Position numbers and translations under genes: made by a program. A stretch of 64,000 bases of DNA from an uncultured Verrucomicrobia subdivision 3 bacterium. Its GTDB lineage: Bacteria; Verrucomicrobiota; Verrucomicrobiia; Limisphaerales; UBA11358. Where the stretch lies: assembly GCA_903895255.1 (NCBI GenBank), contig CAITTG010000079.1, positions 46,570-110,569 of the forward strand, read 5' to 3'. Positions 10,601 through 18,560 of the stretch are shown one piece after another (the first letter of the stretch is position 1; every line of letters starts with the position of its first letter). The notes under the pieces were generated by a model. It worked only from the letters and a program-made list of their open reading frames with translations, ran no database searches and was not told the origin of the DNA.

Positions 10601-10711
10601 ACCAGCACCAATGCCTGGATCACGGTGCCTGACTCATCCTCGGTCAATACCATCAACCTGCCCATCGACCCGAACTTGCCGACCGTGTTTTATCGCTTGG
10701 TTTATCCGTAA
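4643..10711 (+). CDS. Giant secreted autotransporter-associated beta-strand repeat protein
   Basis: A 2,022-residue Gly/Asn/Thr/Ser-rich protein. An N-terminal signal peptide (hydrophobic LAALLAALALA, cleavage near TQASQKS) is followed by many degenerate copies of the autotransporter-associated beta-strand repeat, seen as G-L-T-K-x-G-x-G-T-x-x-L-x-G-x-N-x-Y-S-G-x-T-x-I-N-A-G-T-L-x-x-G (clear copies near residues 850, 885, 925 and 1000). Three WDVN/WDVL-type modules interrupt the array (near residues 35, 505 and 1195). There is no C-terminal autotransporter beta-barrel. Instead the last ~70 residues form a small beta module (LTLSWPADHTGW, LQEQTNSLAVGLS, ending VFYRL) shared with other secreted proteins of the window. 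It should fold as a long surface beta-helix; ligand and anchoring are unknown. A strong terminator follows. Confidence 0.88.
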   Translation: MNTLMTPKSSFLTAPPWRTLAALLAALALADTTQASQKSWLGGATDNNWASGGNWVGAVAPVNNDSVLFSGTQRTLNTNNITGLTLGGFAFNNSLFTIAGNLVTNTGGIYDNAGNNTNNLPIYWQGSQGITNAVSGTVLQLGGTQVSLGTANVLTFGGPGNIYMTGLLSSNAAVNINGDGAGNGFVRWSAANTFVGSLTINSGTLQLANAAAIPSGNGFGDVTNNAILDLNGNSETINGLFGSGTVDNVTSAASIILTVGNNPTNTGGNFFFNGNLQNTSGKIGLTKVNTNIFFLGGSPTYAGVTTVSAGTLALTNGAGLPNSSAITVAPGAVLDLTAGGFSLASGQTLTAGRATNNGPVDIFGDPQSSGAINIYKAGAAGTLTLSSGLTLNGGIINYDLANSTAIGGGTNDLIMLNGSLNLNSATTIRLNPVSGSFAVGSYTLISNRTATVSGSVANLTVETPRGITATLDGTTHPGSLLVGITGSSSPVALLWSGSISGDWDVNLTKNWTSNNVPDYFYNLDNVVFDDSSSNATINLPSGVSPFNTLISNSSSNYIFAGVGSITGSGGLTKTGTAQATFRNANSYLGNTTVNGGLLFLDILNSGSVVNQILYSGVTPGTLVMGGGTFQTGNRGNTTSYQQFGSTTLNPGASIINQNTRISGGAPAIYLGAITRNPGATTDFGPNVGSGGSQTVNTVGIFTTTANNNTTASGILGGYATYNAGEFARVNTSAGAQGGFHIYGGATYVNLFGANTNTDMTADLTAAINTNTMSVRFAAASARTLTLAGTNTITSGAVLVTSAVGANQSTITGGVALTSGNGQDLIVHQYDVTGNLLINSTITDNGSTSLGFTKAGNGTAILAGNNTYSGVTYINAGTLQVGNGGTVGSISTSTGVTNRGTLVFKHSDNISFGLPIAGSGGLSQLGTGSLTLTANNGFSGATYINAGSTLQLGTGGTAGTLGTTASIADNGSLIYNHSDNLSYPGAISGAGSLTLQGTGKVTLGGTNLYSGGTFINSGTLALGANASISNTIAIVVAGGSSLDVSAPGSLTLSGGTVNQVLAGSGTVIGSLVTSAGTGAGTRITPGTNGVYGTLTINNALTLNGGTLNLDVSTGSKDLIVVGGNLAINAGTVALNVSGTLPVGSYKLIQYAGALSGSAGNLVVSGFAQSGSVASLSSATPGEIDLVISSYVPVNLTWQGDGGNNYWDVLTSADWLSGSTPATYHQYDNTTFNDSSANTTVNLQTVVTPSQITINGTANSYTFQGSGSIGAGNLTVNNPNTTTILTANSSSGLTTINAGTLQLGNGTTAGLLGAGVVSNNAALVFNEPANEVVGNVLSGAGSVTHSDANTLSLVGNNPMTGPVTISAGILQVGVGGGSGTLGSGPVSDNSTLEISRAGTVTVANAISGSGDVIVDGPGTVTLSGANSYVNNTYISNGVVKLGSSSAIPFGGATTGWLVLDGGATAAGTLDLNGFNAEVNALSGLTATTVGQILNNGGTGTNTLTVDEIAATTFAGDILDNNGSGGKVALVMNGANVLTLTPGGNGSSYSGGTWLNNGTISGGSSTTANNNMLGTGPLTFGTNGTLQMAGWTGSTSPDYGTLANPIIVPSNVVATVLGSCRAGGGLSPAYATGATNSVLVYITRYVRGNVGGNWNGFFGTFMASNNASSAGNDFRLNTGTGFPNARLLLAPNAYMYNIFGGTPNIPIGELDGDSTTTIALNSGGGGLVARFVVGGLNTSSEFDGNITDTHGIIKVGTGTLTLGGATLSYTGPTTVSNGVIALTASATLSASTPITVAAPGVLDVSAGGTLTLGAQTFQGDSILRGSLATAAGSTVSPGGANALATLTVTNDLNLAGTAVMELNRTNTPGNCDKLVAHTIEAGGTLQVNNLGPDLHTGDRFQLFSTNITGAFAVTNLPITTSSGSITYVWQNHLAVDGSISVLVGVPNVNTTPTNITSSVSGNVLTLSWPADHTGWRLQEQTNSLAVGLSTSTNAWITVPDSSSVNTINLPIDPNLPTVFYRLVYP

Positions 10712-10726
10712 ACCACGCTGTCTCCC

Positions 10727-10760
10727 AGGCCTGCCGGCGGCAACGCCGGCAGGCCTTTTT
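10727..10760 (+). terminator. Rho-independent terminator after the repeat protein gene
   Basis: A perfect 13-bp stem (AGGCCTGCCGGCG at 10727-10739 pairing with 10744-10756) closes a 4-base loop and runs into a T tract at 10756-10760. It lies 16 bases after the repeat-protein stop and separates that gene from the prepilin-like gene. Confidence 0.92.
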
Positions 10761-11087
10761 CATTCCCCGGCCGCTCGTCGCGGTGCGACGTTCCGACCGT
10801 AGTCGTGTGGCTTCAGCCCACGGAAGGATTTCCCCGGTGGCGCACGTTTCTAAACCTGCCGTGGTCGCCGCACGCTGATGGCCAGGGTGGGACAGGCTTC
10901 CAGCCTGTCCGGCGAGCTCCCCAGCCCGAGCCAAACACCCCTGTTATTCCGCACCGTCCAACTTTTCCCGTCATTGGTCGGGGGCAGTGCCCCAAGCTGC
11001 GCTCACCGGGCGGGTCGGATGAACATCCGATAGGAAATTCTTCCCCAGCGGTTTAAGGTATTTATTACACATCGCCCAAATTATTGT
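10761..11087. other. Intergenic region with a dispersed-repeat-like hairpin
   Basis: No credible gene is seen here. The stretch carries a 9-bp perfect hairpin (GGACAGGCT at 10890-10898, loop TCC, AGCCTGTCC at 10902-10910) inside GC-rich sequence that reads like an eroded interspersed repeat. The final ~40 bases before the prepilin-like start are AT-rich and probably contain its promoter, but no clear -35/-10 pair could be fixed. Confidence 0.5.
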
Positions 11088-11933
11088 ATGTTGAACCCAA
11101 AGTTTAAGCCCGTTTCCCCGACCCGCCGCCAGGGTTTCACCCTGATCGAACTCTTGGTGGTGATCGCCATCATTGCCATCCTGGCCGCCATGTTGCTTCC
11201 GGCTCTGGCCGCAGCCAAGGAGAAGGCCAAGCGCATCCAGTGTGTCAACGGTTTGAAGCAAATGTATTTGGGTTGCACCATTTATGCCGGCGACAGCGAT
11301 GACTGGTATCCCACTTGGGGCGGCGATGCCCTCAACACGCGCACCAAAAACGTCATCGATCTTTCGAATTATATCCGTTGGGTGGTCTTTGGTGGCCCTA
11401 TTAATGGCGGTCATGTCGCCCAGTCAGAATCGGTCATTAACGCCCAAGGCGCCCAGTTTGAAAACTTGGGGTACCTTTACCCGGCCAAACTCGTTGGTGA
11501 TGGTCGGCTGTTCTTTTGCCCTAGTTACCCGGTCGGTTCACCCCTGGCTGGTGACGATTATTCTTCCGCCGGTTATCTAAGCTATGGCAATGTCAATGGC
11601 TCCGGCGGCATCCGCTGCAGTTACACCTACAACCCGTTGGTGGTCACGGATGGCTCCGGCACCGCCACCACGGCCTTGCGGCAGTATCAAAAAGCCAACA
11701 GTGTCAAAGGTCGTCATACCTTTATGTTGGATTACATCGACACGCAAATGACCAATCCCAGCTATTTTGCCCATTATAAGTCCCGGGGCTGGAATATGGC
11801 TTTCACCGATGGGTCCGTTGCCTTCAGCAAGCCCGATCCGATTACTTTTAGCAAGGTCTATGCCGGCAACCCCACCTCGATCGGGGCTTTGACCGATATT
11901 TACCTGCCCATTTTGGAACAGTCGGCCAATTAA
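11088..11933 (+). CDS. Prepilin-type secreted protein (pseudopilin-like)
   Basis: 281 residues. A short basic leader ends at Gly-Phe ([20 protein letters not shown]), the type IV prepilin peptidase cleavage/methylation motif with Glu at +5, followed by one hydrophobic helix and [20 protein letters not shown]. The rest is a Gly/Tyr-rich globular domain with two or more Cys (CPSYPVGSP), ending in the His...DG motif ([18 protein letters not shown]) typical of the large planctomycete/verrucomicrobial family of one-helix prepilin-like proteins. These are thought to be envelope-anchored pseudopilins; the individual role is unknown. It follows the giant repeat protein, an arrangement repeated at 49-54 kb. 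A strong terminator follows at 11976. Confidence 0.9.
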   Translation: MLNPKFKPVSPTRRQGFTLIELLVVIAIIAILAAMLLPALAAAKEKAKRIQCVNGLKQMYLGCTIYAGDSDDWYPTWGGDALNTRTKNVIDLSNYIRWVVFGGPINGGHVAQSESVINAQGAQFENLGYLYPAKLVGDGRLFFCPSYPVGSPLAGDDYSSAGYLSYGNVNGSGGIRCSYTYNPLVVTDGSGTATTALRQYQKANSVKGRHTFMLDYIDTQMTNPSYFAHYKSRGWNMAFTDGSVAFSKPDPITFSKVYAGNPTSIGALTDIYLPILEQSAN

Positions 11934-11975
11934 CTGATGCCAGGCAGAATTTGATGGGGATCGTCTTACCATGCA

Positions 11976-12020
11976 AATCCCCGGCCGCCTGCATCCGGCG
12001 GCCGGGGATTGTGCTTTTTT
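11976..12020 (+). terminator. Rho-independent terminator after the prepilin-like gene
   Basis: A perfect 14-bp stem (AATCCCCGGCCGCC at 11976-11989 with 11997-12010, loop of 7) is followed by GTGC and six T at 12015-12020. It sits between two convergent genes. The opposite strand has no matching T run, so it mainly serves the plus-strand gene. Confidence 0.9.
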
Positions 12021-12025
12021 AATGC

Positions 12026-12460
12026 TTACTGATTGCCCATGGGCGGATGCGTGTCTCCTCCCGGGCCGGCGGGCGCTCCGTCCGGCCCGCCTTGCGGCCC
12101 GTCACCGGGCCCGCCGCCAGGGCCTCCCGGGCCACCCTGGCCCTCGGGACCACCGCCACCCCGGCGGCCGGGGGGATGCATTTTCTTGAGCTGCGCCATC
12201 TGTTCGGGCGTCAGGATTTTTTCCAATTTGCCTCGCACTTCGGTTTCCAGCGCCGCCAGTTGCGTCTTCTGGTCGTCCGTCAGGTTCAATTTCTGCTCGG
12301 CCCCGGGCGGCAGCAGATGAAAGCCGCCGCGCGGTCCGCGGGGACCATGTTCGCCGGCGGGCGGCTGCTGGCTGTCCGTCGGGGGAGTGGCGTCTTGGGC
12401 CAGGAGGAGACTGGTGGAGGCGCTGAGGGCCAGGGCCAGGAGGATTATCTTATTTTTCAT
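12026..12460 (-). CDS. Secreted LTXXQ-motif (Spy/CpxP-like) protein with Gly/Pro-rich tail
   Basis: The start at 12460 gives a typical signal peptide (MKNKIILLALALSASTSLLLAQD); upstream in-frame codons give only an unlikely extension. The mature protein (about 120 residues) has a helical centre with two LTXXQ motifs, LTDDQ and LTPEQ, spaced as in Spy/CpxP periplasmic chaperones (KLNLTDDQKTQL and KILTPEQMAQLKKM). It then ends in a ~45-residue Gly/Pro-rich low-complexity tail. A Pro-rich stretch also precedes the core. LTXXQ proteins of this small type are common in Verrucomicrobia and their role is unproven. No Shine-Dalgarno sequence is visible; the leader is AT-rich. Confidence 0.8.
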   Translation of the reverse strand: MKNKIILLALALSASTSLLLAQDATPPTDSQQPPAGEHGPRGPRGGFHLLPPGAEQKLNLTDDQKTQLAALETEVRGKLEKILTPEQMAQLKKMHPPGRRGGGGPEGQGGPGGPGGGPGDGPQGGPDGAPAGPGGDTHPPMGNQ

Positions 12461-12638
12461 AATATGTTTTGTTGTTGGTTTGCTATTGATCATAACGTTG
12501 ATCATGCCGCCACTCTACACTCAGCCAGCTTAAGGGAACATTAAACCCCTAAAAGTTGCCGGATAATTTTTCAACTTGGACCAATTGAGGGCGGGAGCCT
12601 CAGGATGCGCCGGACTGGGATATTCTTTGGTTAAAAAT

Positions 12639-12666
12639 TTGACCTTCCCTTTAGGGCAGGTATGCT
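12639..12666 (+). promoter_or_regulatory. Candidate sigma70-type promoter for APS kinase gene
   Basis: TTGACC at 12639-12644 and TATGCT at 12661-12666 are separated by 16 bases, with a leader of about 65 bases to the cysC ATG at 12741. The upstream side is AT-rich (TTAAAAATTT). This is a match by eye only. Confidence 0.4.
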
Positions 12667-12740
12667 TGGGCACGTTTTTTGCCAACCCACTGCAAAGACC
12701 TCGTGGTCAGCCGGGGTTGGTGGCTTTTTAAATCAATGCC

Positions 12741-13265
12741 ATGTGCAAAGTCTTCTGGCTCTTCGGTCGCTCCGGCGCCGGCAAAACCACCCTGGCCCTC
12801 CGTCTGCGCGACGGACTGCTGGCCCGTGGCATCCCGGTGGCACACCTTGACGGGGATGAAATGCGTTCGACACTCTGCTCGGACTTGGGCTTCGACGCCG
12901 GGGCGCGCTTGGAGAATCACCGGCGAATTGCGGAAGTTTCCCGCGTGCTGGTCCGTCAGAATTTATATGTGGTTGTTTCCACGATGGCCCCCGAATACCG
13001 GCATCGCGACCTGCTTGCTCAAATTGTCGGGGACCATTTGGTCTGGTTTTATATCGATGCGCCGCTGGCAGTGTGCATGGAGCGCGACCCGAAGGGGATC
13101 TACAAACGCGCCCAGGCAGGACAAGTCAAGCAATTGCTGGATTATCCCTTTGATGAACCCCGGCCCCAAGAGGCTGGTAACCGCATCAACACGGTCACGG
13201 AAAATGTGGCGGTATGCGAACAACGGATCCTGGAGCTGGCTCAGCGTCACCTGCGTCGGGTTTAG
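12741..13265 (+). CDS. cysC: Adenylylsulfate (APS) kinase
   Basis: 174 residues, the usual length of single-domain APS kinase. The P-loop GRSGAGKT is at residues 9-16, then HLDGDEMRSTLCSDLGF (the APS-binding DGDxxR...LGF segment), ENHRRIAEV, and the substrate-lid region DPKGIYKRAQAGQVK. The enzyme phosphorylates APS with ATP to give PAPS, the sulfate donor. No ATP sulfurylase or PAPS reductase gene lies beside it. Its convergent neighbour, 19 bases away, is a sulfotransferase, so the likely purpose is sulfation rather than sulfate assimilation. MCKVFWLFGR is the natural family start. Confidence 0.93.
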   Translation: MCKVFWLFGRSGAGKTTLALRLRDGLLARGIPVAHLDGDEMRSTLCSDLGFDAGARLENHRRIAEVSRVLVRQNLYVVVSTMAPEYRHRDLLAQIVGDHLVWFYIDAPLAVCMERDPKGIYKRAQAGQVKQLLDYPFDEPRPQEAGNRINTVTENVAVCEQRILELAQRHLRRV

Positions 13266-13284
13266 CGACGTCGGTCCAATCTGG

Positions 13285-14643
13285 TCAATCCACTTGATCG
13301 CCGTTTTTGGAAAATTCCAGCCGAATGCGGCCGAGGGTTAGCACCAGCAATTGCAGCACAATGAGGCGAGTCACCAGGTTCCAGCCGAATACCAGGCTGG
13401 AATGATAATCCGGGGCGTCCTCGTAACGGATTAACTGGGAAAAAACCGAGCTGGCCACCACAAACAAGGTGGCCCAGCGGGTGTTCACCACCAGGGCGAG
13501 CAGGGCGCAGGGCAGCCCGTAAAACAGGATGAACTGCAGGTGTGGGTTGGCATTCATTTGGATCACTGCCACCAGCCCGAGCATGGCCGTCGCGATCAGG
13601 ATCGTTCGCCAATTGGTCTGCCAGTCTTTTACCAGGGAAGTTTTTTCATCACTTGCACCCGATGGGGGATTGACCACCCAATGTTTGAATAAGCGATAAA
13701 CTCGCAACCAGCGTAGCGGGAAAAATTCAAAACCAGTCCGGATCAGGGAATCGTAAAGAGTGAGCGTTCGCCCAGTCAATTGGTCGCGAAACATTTCCCG
13801 GGACCCGGGTTCGTCGCCGGGATTTGTGGTTGCGGGTTGCAGCCATTTGGCTTGCAGACGCTCCCAGCGCTGCCGGTAGCGCTCCAGTTTGCGGGCAGCG
13901 GTCGGGGGGACCAGTTCCCGGGCATAATGCTGCCGCGCGATGATGCCGCTGCGGAGGTGGGCGTGATGCGGGGCCTGGTAAATGGCGGACATATCCGCCT
14001 CTTTGAGGGCGGTCATCCGCGGCGAAAAGGGAACGTCCAAAAATCCGCTCAGGTCGCGGCAGACCTCTTCGGTATGATCCACGAGTTTCGCATAATCCAC
14101 GCGGAAAACGCGCGCGCCTCGCCCTTCAATCCGTTCGAGCTGGTGCAAGGCCTGTTCTTGGGAATAAATCAACCGGCTGAGCATCCCGGCACGCCCAAAA
14201 AAACGGGAAGTTTGCCCGGCTTTCAGCACGCTGCGGTAAACTTCCACCGGATTGCGCCAGATGAAAATGAAGGCGGCGCGGGGATACTCCCGGTGCAGCT
14301 GTTCCAGCCGGGTGCAATAGAAGGGTGATTTTTCCCCGCAGACGGTCGCCCCCTTCTTGGTGGCAAAGGCGCGGTACAAATCCAGCGGGGTGCGGATTTG
14401 GTAGAGCCTCCGATACACATTCGGAGGGGTCAACCCGTGGCGCGAGAGCGCCTGGTTGTAAAATTCCATGCGCGCCGCCCAATTCCGCTTGAAGCGCCGC
14501 TGAAGCAAGGGTGCCGGAAAATTCCAGACATCGCACTCATACATCAGCGCGATTTCCGGGTTTTGATTCAGCAGCGAGCAGAGCAGGGAGGTGCCGGAAC
14601 GAAAGATCCCGACGATAAACACTGGGTTTTCGTTCAATGGCAT
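13285..14643 (-). CDS. Sulfotransferase with C-terminal membrane domain
   Basis: 452 residues. The N-terminal ~300 residues are a PAPS-dependent sulfotransferase: the 5'-phosphosulfate-binding loop VGIFRSGTSLLCSLL (residues 10-24), a catalytic region around GEKSPFY, and the 3'-phosphate-binding segment FIWRNPVEVYRSVLKAG with the conserved Arg and Ser. The C-terminal ~110 residues (from NWRTILIATAM) contain about four hydrophobic segments ending VLQLLVLTLGRIRL, so the enzyme is probably held in the inner membrane with its catalytic domain cytosolic. The acceptor is unknown. It lies 98 bases after the GDP-mannose synthesis gene on the same strand and converges on cysC, suggesting sulfation of an exported glycan or lipid. 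Confidence 0.85.
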   Translation of the reverse strand: MPLNENPVFIVGIFRSGTSLLCSLLNQNPEIALMYECDVWNFPAPLLQRRFKRNWAARMEFYNQALSRHGLTPPNVYRRLYQIRTPLDLYRAFATKKGATVCGEKSPFYCTRLEQLHREYPRAAFIFIWRNPVEVYRSVLKAGQTSRFFGRAGMLSRLIYSQEQALHQLERIEGRGARVFRVDYAKLVDHTEEVCRDLSGFLDVPFSPRMTALKEADMSAIYQAPHHAHLRSGIIARQHYARELVPPTAARKLERYRQRWERLQAKWLQPATTNPGDEPGSREMFRDQLTGRTLTLYDSLIRTGFEFFPLRWLRVYRLFKHWVVNPPSGASDEKTSLVKDWQTNWRTILIATAMLGLVAVIQMNANPHLQFILFYGLPCALLALVVNTRWATLFVVASSVFSQLIRYEDAPDYHSSLVFGWNLVTRLIVLQLLVLTLGRIRLEFSKNGDQVD

Positions 14644-14741
14644 ATATCAAAACAAACAATAGCAAGAGCCACCAAACGGTCGCAATCCCGAATGCCCCAA
14701 ATTAAATGGTGCCGGTGGAAATTGGCGGCGACTTGCGCCAA

Positions 14742-15872
14742 TCAAACCAGTTTTTTCCATTTTTTATCGGCGCCCAATCGCTTGACGAGGTCCTTGATTT
14801 TCTGCGCCTCGGCCTTGGTGGCGATCAGCACGGCATCATCGGTCTGCACCACGATGGTGTCCTGCAAGCCCACCAGGGTGATGGGAGTGCGGTTTTTCGT
14901 GCGGGCGTCGAACACAATGTTGCGGGCGGCGTCCACGTGGAGGAATTCACCCACGCCGCAGTTGCCGGCGGCATCCGGGGCCAGATGCCGCGCCAGTGCC
15001 GGCCAGGCGCCCAGGTCATCCCAGACAAACTTTCCATCCGCGCAAACCACATTGGTGGCGGGTTCGAGCAGGGCAAAATCAATGGAGATTTTTTTGATGT
15101 CCGGATATTCCTTCGCCAGCAGGCGGGCGAGTTTGGCGGGTTGGGCGGCCACTTTCACCCAGCGCTGGCTGGCGGCATACATTTCGGGCTGGTGCGCTTT
15201 CAACCCCGCCACCACGGTGGCGTAACTCCAGACAAACATGCCGGCATTCCAGCGGTATTTGCCGCTGGCCAGATAGCTCTCAGCGGTCGCGAGGTTGGGT
15301 TTTTCCACAAATTGTTCCGCCCGGTAAAAAGTGGTGGCGTAGGGCATGCCGCCGGGCGGTGGTGGGAGCTGGGCGCCGGTGCGAATGTAACCGTAGCCGG
15401 TCGCGGGTTCGGTGGGTTTGATGCCAATGGTCACGATCACCTCGGCACGGCTGGCCACCGTCAGCGCATCTGTCAGGACCTGCTGGAATTCCTTTTCACT
15501 AGGAATGACATGGTCGGCGGGCAGCACAGCCATGACTCCCCTGGTGGAGCGGGCACCCACCAGCGCGGCCCCGAGGGCCACGGCGGCGCAAGTGTCCCGG
15601 CCCATGGGCTCGGCCACGACATTGTCCTTGGGCAGTTTGGGCAGTTGTTTACGCACCGCGGCCGCCTGGGTCTGATTCGTGATGATGAAAATGTTTTTGA
15701 GCGGGACCAGCGGCAGCACCCGGTCCACGGCCTGTTGCAGGAAGGAGCGCTTGCCGATCAGCGTGAGCAGTTGCTTGGGGGTTTTCTCCCGGCTCAAAGG
15801 CCAGAAACGCTCGCCGCGACCGCCGGCCATGATGACGACAAAGTGATCCTGATTTTGGATGCTGGATTTCAT
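14742..15872 (-). CDS. Mannose-1-phosphate guanylyltransferase
   Basis: 377 residues from the ATG at 15872, which has GGGGA about 9 bases upstream; a TTG 18 bases earlier is possible. The nucleotidyltransferase signature VVIMAGGRGERFWPLSR and the ManC-type TPKQLL are present, followed by NVVAEPMGRDTCAAVALGA, VLPADHVI, FVEKPN, YRWNAGMFVW and the C-terminal VGLQDTIVVQTDDAVLI. It makes GDP-mannose from mannose-1-phosphate and GTP. Only the transferase part is present; the fused isomerase (cupin) domain of bifunctional ManC is missing. The sulfotransferase follows on the same strand, so GDP-mannose may feed a glycan that becomes sulfated. Confidence 0.93.
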   Translation of the reverse strand: MKSSIQNQDHFVVIMAGGRGERFWPLSREKTPKQLLTLIGKRSFLQQAVDRVLPLVPLKNIFIITNQTQAAAVRKQLPKLPKDNVVAEPMGRDTCAAVALGAALVGARSTRGVMAVLPADHVIPSEKEFQQVLTDALTVASRAEVIVTIGIKPTEPATGYGYIRTGAQLPPPPGGMPYATTFYRAEQFVEKPNLATAESYLASGKYRWNAGMFVWSYATVVAGLKAHQPEMYAASQRWVKVAAQPAKLARLLAKEYPDIKKISIDFALLEPATNVVCADGKFVWDDLGAWPALARHLAPDAAGNCGVGEFLHVDAARNIVFDARTKNRTPITLVGLQDTIVVQTDDAVLIATKAEAQKIKDLVKRLGADKKWKKLV

Positions 15873-15991
15873 AATGTTTTCCCCGCGCAAGCTAACATCT
15901 CCCGGGGGATGGGGGGAAGTCCAAAGTCCGGCGGCCGCAGTGGTGACAATTAGGCTTTCGCCGCCCCCCCGCCTTCGGCTAAAGTGCCGTC

Positions 15992-17571
<1,580 letters not shown>

Positions 17572-17675
17572 AAGTCCGTCAGCGTTTCAGTAATTGGTTT
17601 TAATGTCGGCTCCCTGCGGTTGCGAGAACGCACTCGTCACTTGTCACCGGCCATTGCCCTCTGGCATCCTGAGCT

Positions 17676-18545
17676 GTGCCGATTCAATCGCCGTCCAACT
17701 ACCGTCTCGTCCAACTGGCCTCCGGGGCGCACAGCATTCATTCGCTGGCGCATCGCGAAACCTTTCATCCCGTGATCGGGCCGGTGCTGGAGGCGGAGGC
17801 ACTGTATGTGAATCAGCTCCGGCTGCGCGAGCGGATGGCTGGTCATGCGGGGGAGTTTGTGATTTGGGATGTGGGTTTGGGCGCGGCGGCGAACGCCGTC
17901 ACCGTATTAAAGGCCACGGCCGGGATTCCCGCGACGGTCCGGATGGTGAGTTTTGACTGCACCCCGGAGCCGCTGGAATTCTCCCTGCAAAACGCCGCCG
18001 CCCTCGGATACTTTGGTGGTTTTGAGGAGCATCTCCAAACCTTGCTCCGGGAACATCGCGTCCGCTTTGCCAATGCTCAGCAAACGGTGGACTGGGAACT
18101 GCACCTCGCGGATTTTCCCACCCTGTTGCACCAGCCCGTGGCGGAGCAACTGCCCAAGCCGCACGCCATTCTTTTCGATGCCTTTTCCCCGGCCAAGAAC
18201 CCGCACATGTGGACACCGCAATTGTTCACCCGGCTCTTCCAGTTGCTGGACCCGTCGCGGCCCTGTGCGCTGCCCACCTACTCCCGCGCCACGATGCTGC
18301 GGGTGACCCTGCTGCTGGCGGGCTTTTATGTGGGGGTCGGCCATGCCACGGGCGAGAAGGAGGAAACCACCCTGGCGGCCAATTCACTGGCGCTGCTCGC
18401 TGAACCGTTGCCGCCCAAGTGGCTGGAACGCGCCCGAGTATCGTATAGTGCCGAGCCCATGTGGGACGCCGTTTACCGCCAGGCGCCATTGACGCCGGAC
18501 TCCTGGGCGCGGTTGCAGGCGCATCCGCAGTTCAAGGCCGTTTGA
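17676..18545 (+). CDS. MnmD-like tRNA 5-aminomethyl-2-thiouridine methyltransferase
   Basis: 289 residues from a GTG start at 17676. The order of motifs fits the MnmC1/MnmD (DUF752) methyltransferase family: an N-terminal ETFHPVIGPVLEAEALYVNQ, the SAM-binding segment FVIWDVGLGAAANAV, the acidic strand end VSFDCTPEPL, and the signature ILFDAFSPAKNPHMWTPQLF, where the family shows FDAFSPxKNPexW. It would methylate nm5s2U34 in tRNA to mnm5s2U34. The FAD-dependent MnmC2 domain is absent, as usual for stand-alone MnmD. It converges with the glycosidase gene 15 bases downstream. Confidence 0.82.
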   Translation: MPIQSPSNYRLVQLASGAHSIHSLAHRETFHPVIGPVLEAEALYVNQLRLRERMAGHAGEFVIWDVGLGAAANAVTVLKATAGIPATVRMVSFDCTPEPLEFSLQNAAALGYFGGFEEHLQTLLREHRVRFANAQQTVDWELHLADFPTLLHQPVAEQLPKPHAILFDAFSPAKNPHMWTPQLFTRLFQLLDPSRPCALPTYSRATMLRVTLLLAGFYVGVGHATGEKEETTLAANSLALLAEPLPPKWLERARVSYSAEPMWDAVYRQAPLTPDSWARLQAHPQFKAV

Positions 18546-18560
18546 TGCATTTGGCCGCCA

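Noticed and set aside
4643..10711. DNA-level tandem repeats or a mobile element within the giant gene
   Set aside because: Similarity is at protein level (beta-strand repeats) with divergent codons; no long identical DNA units or insertion ends are seen.
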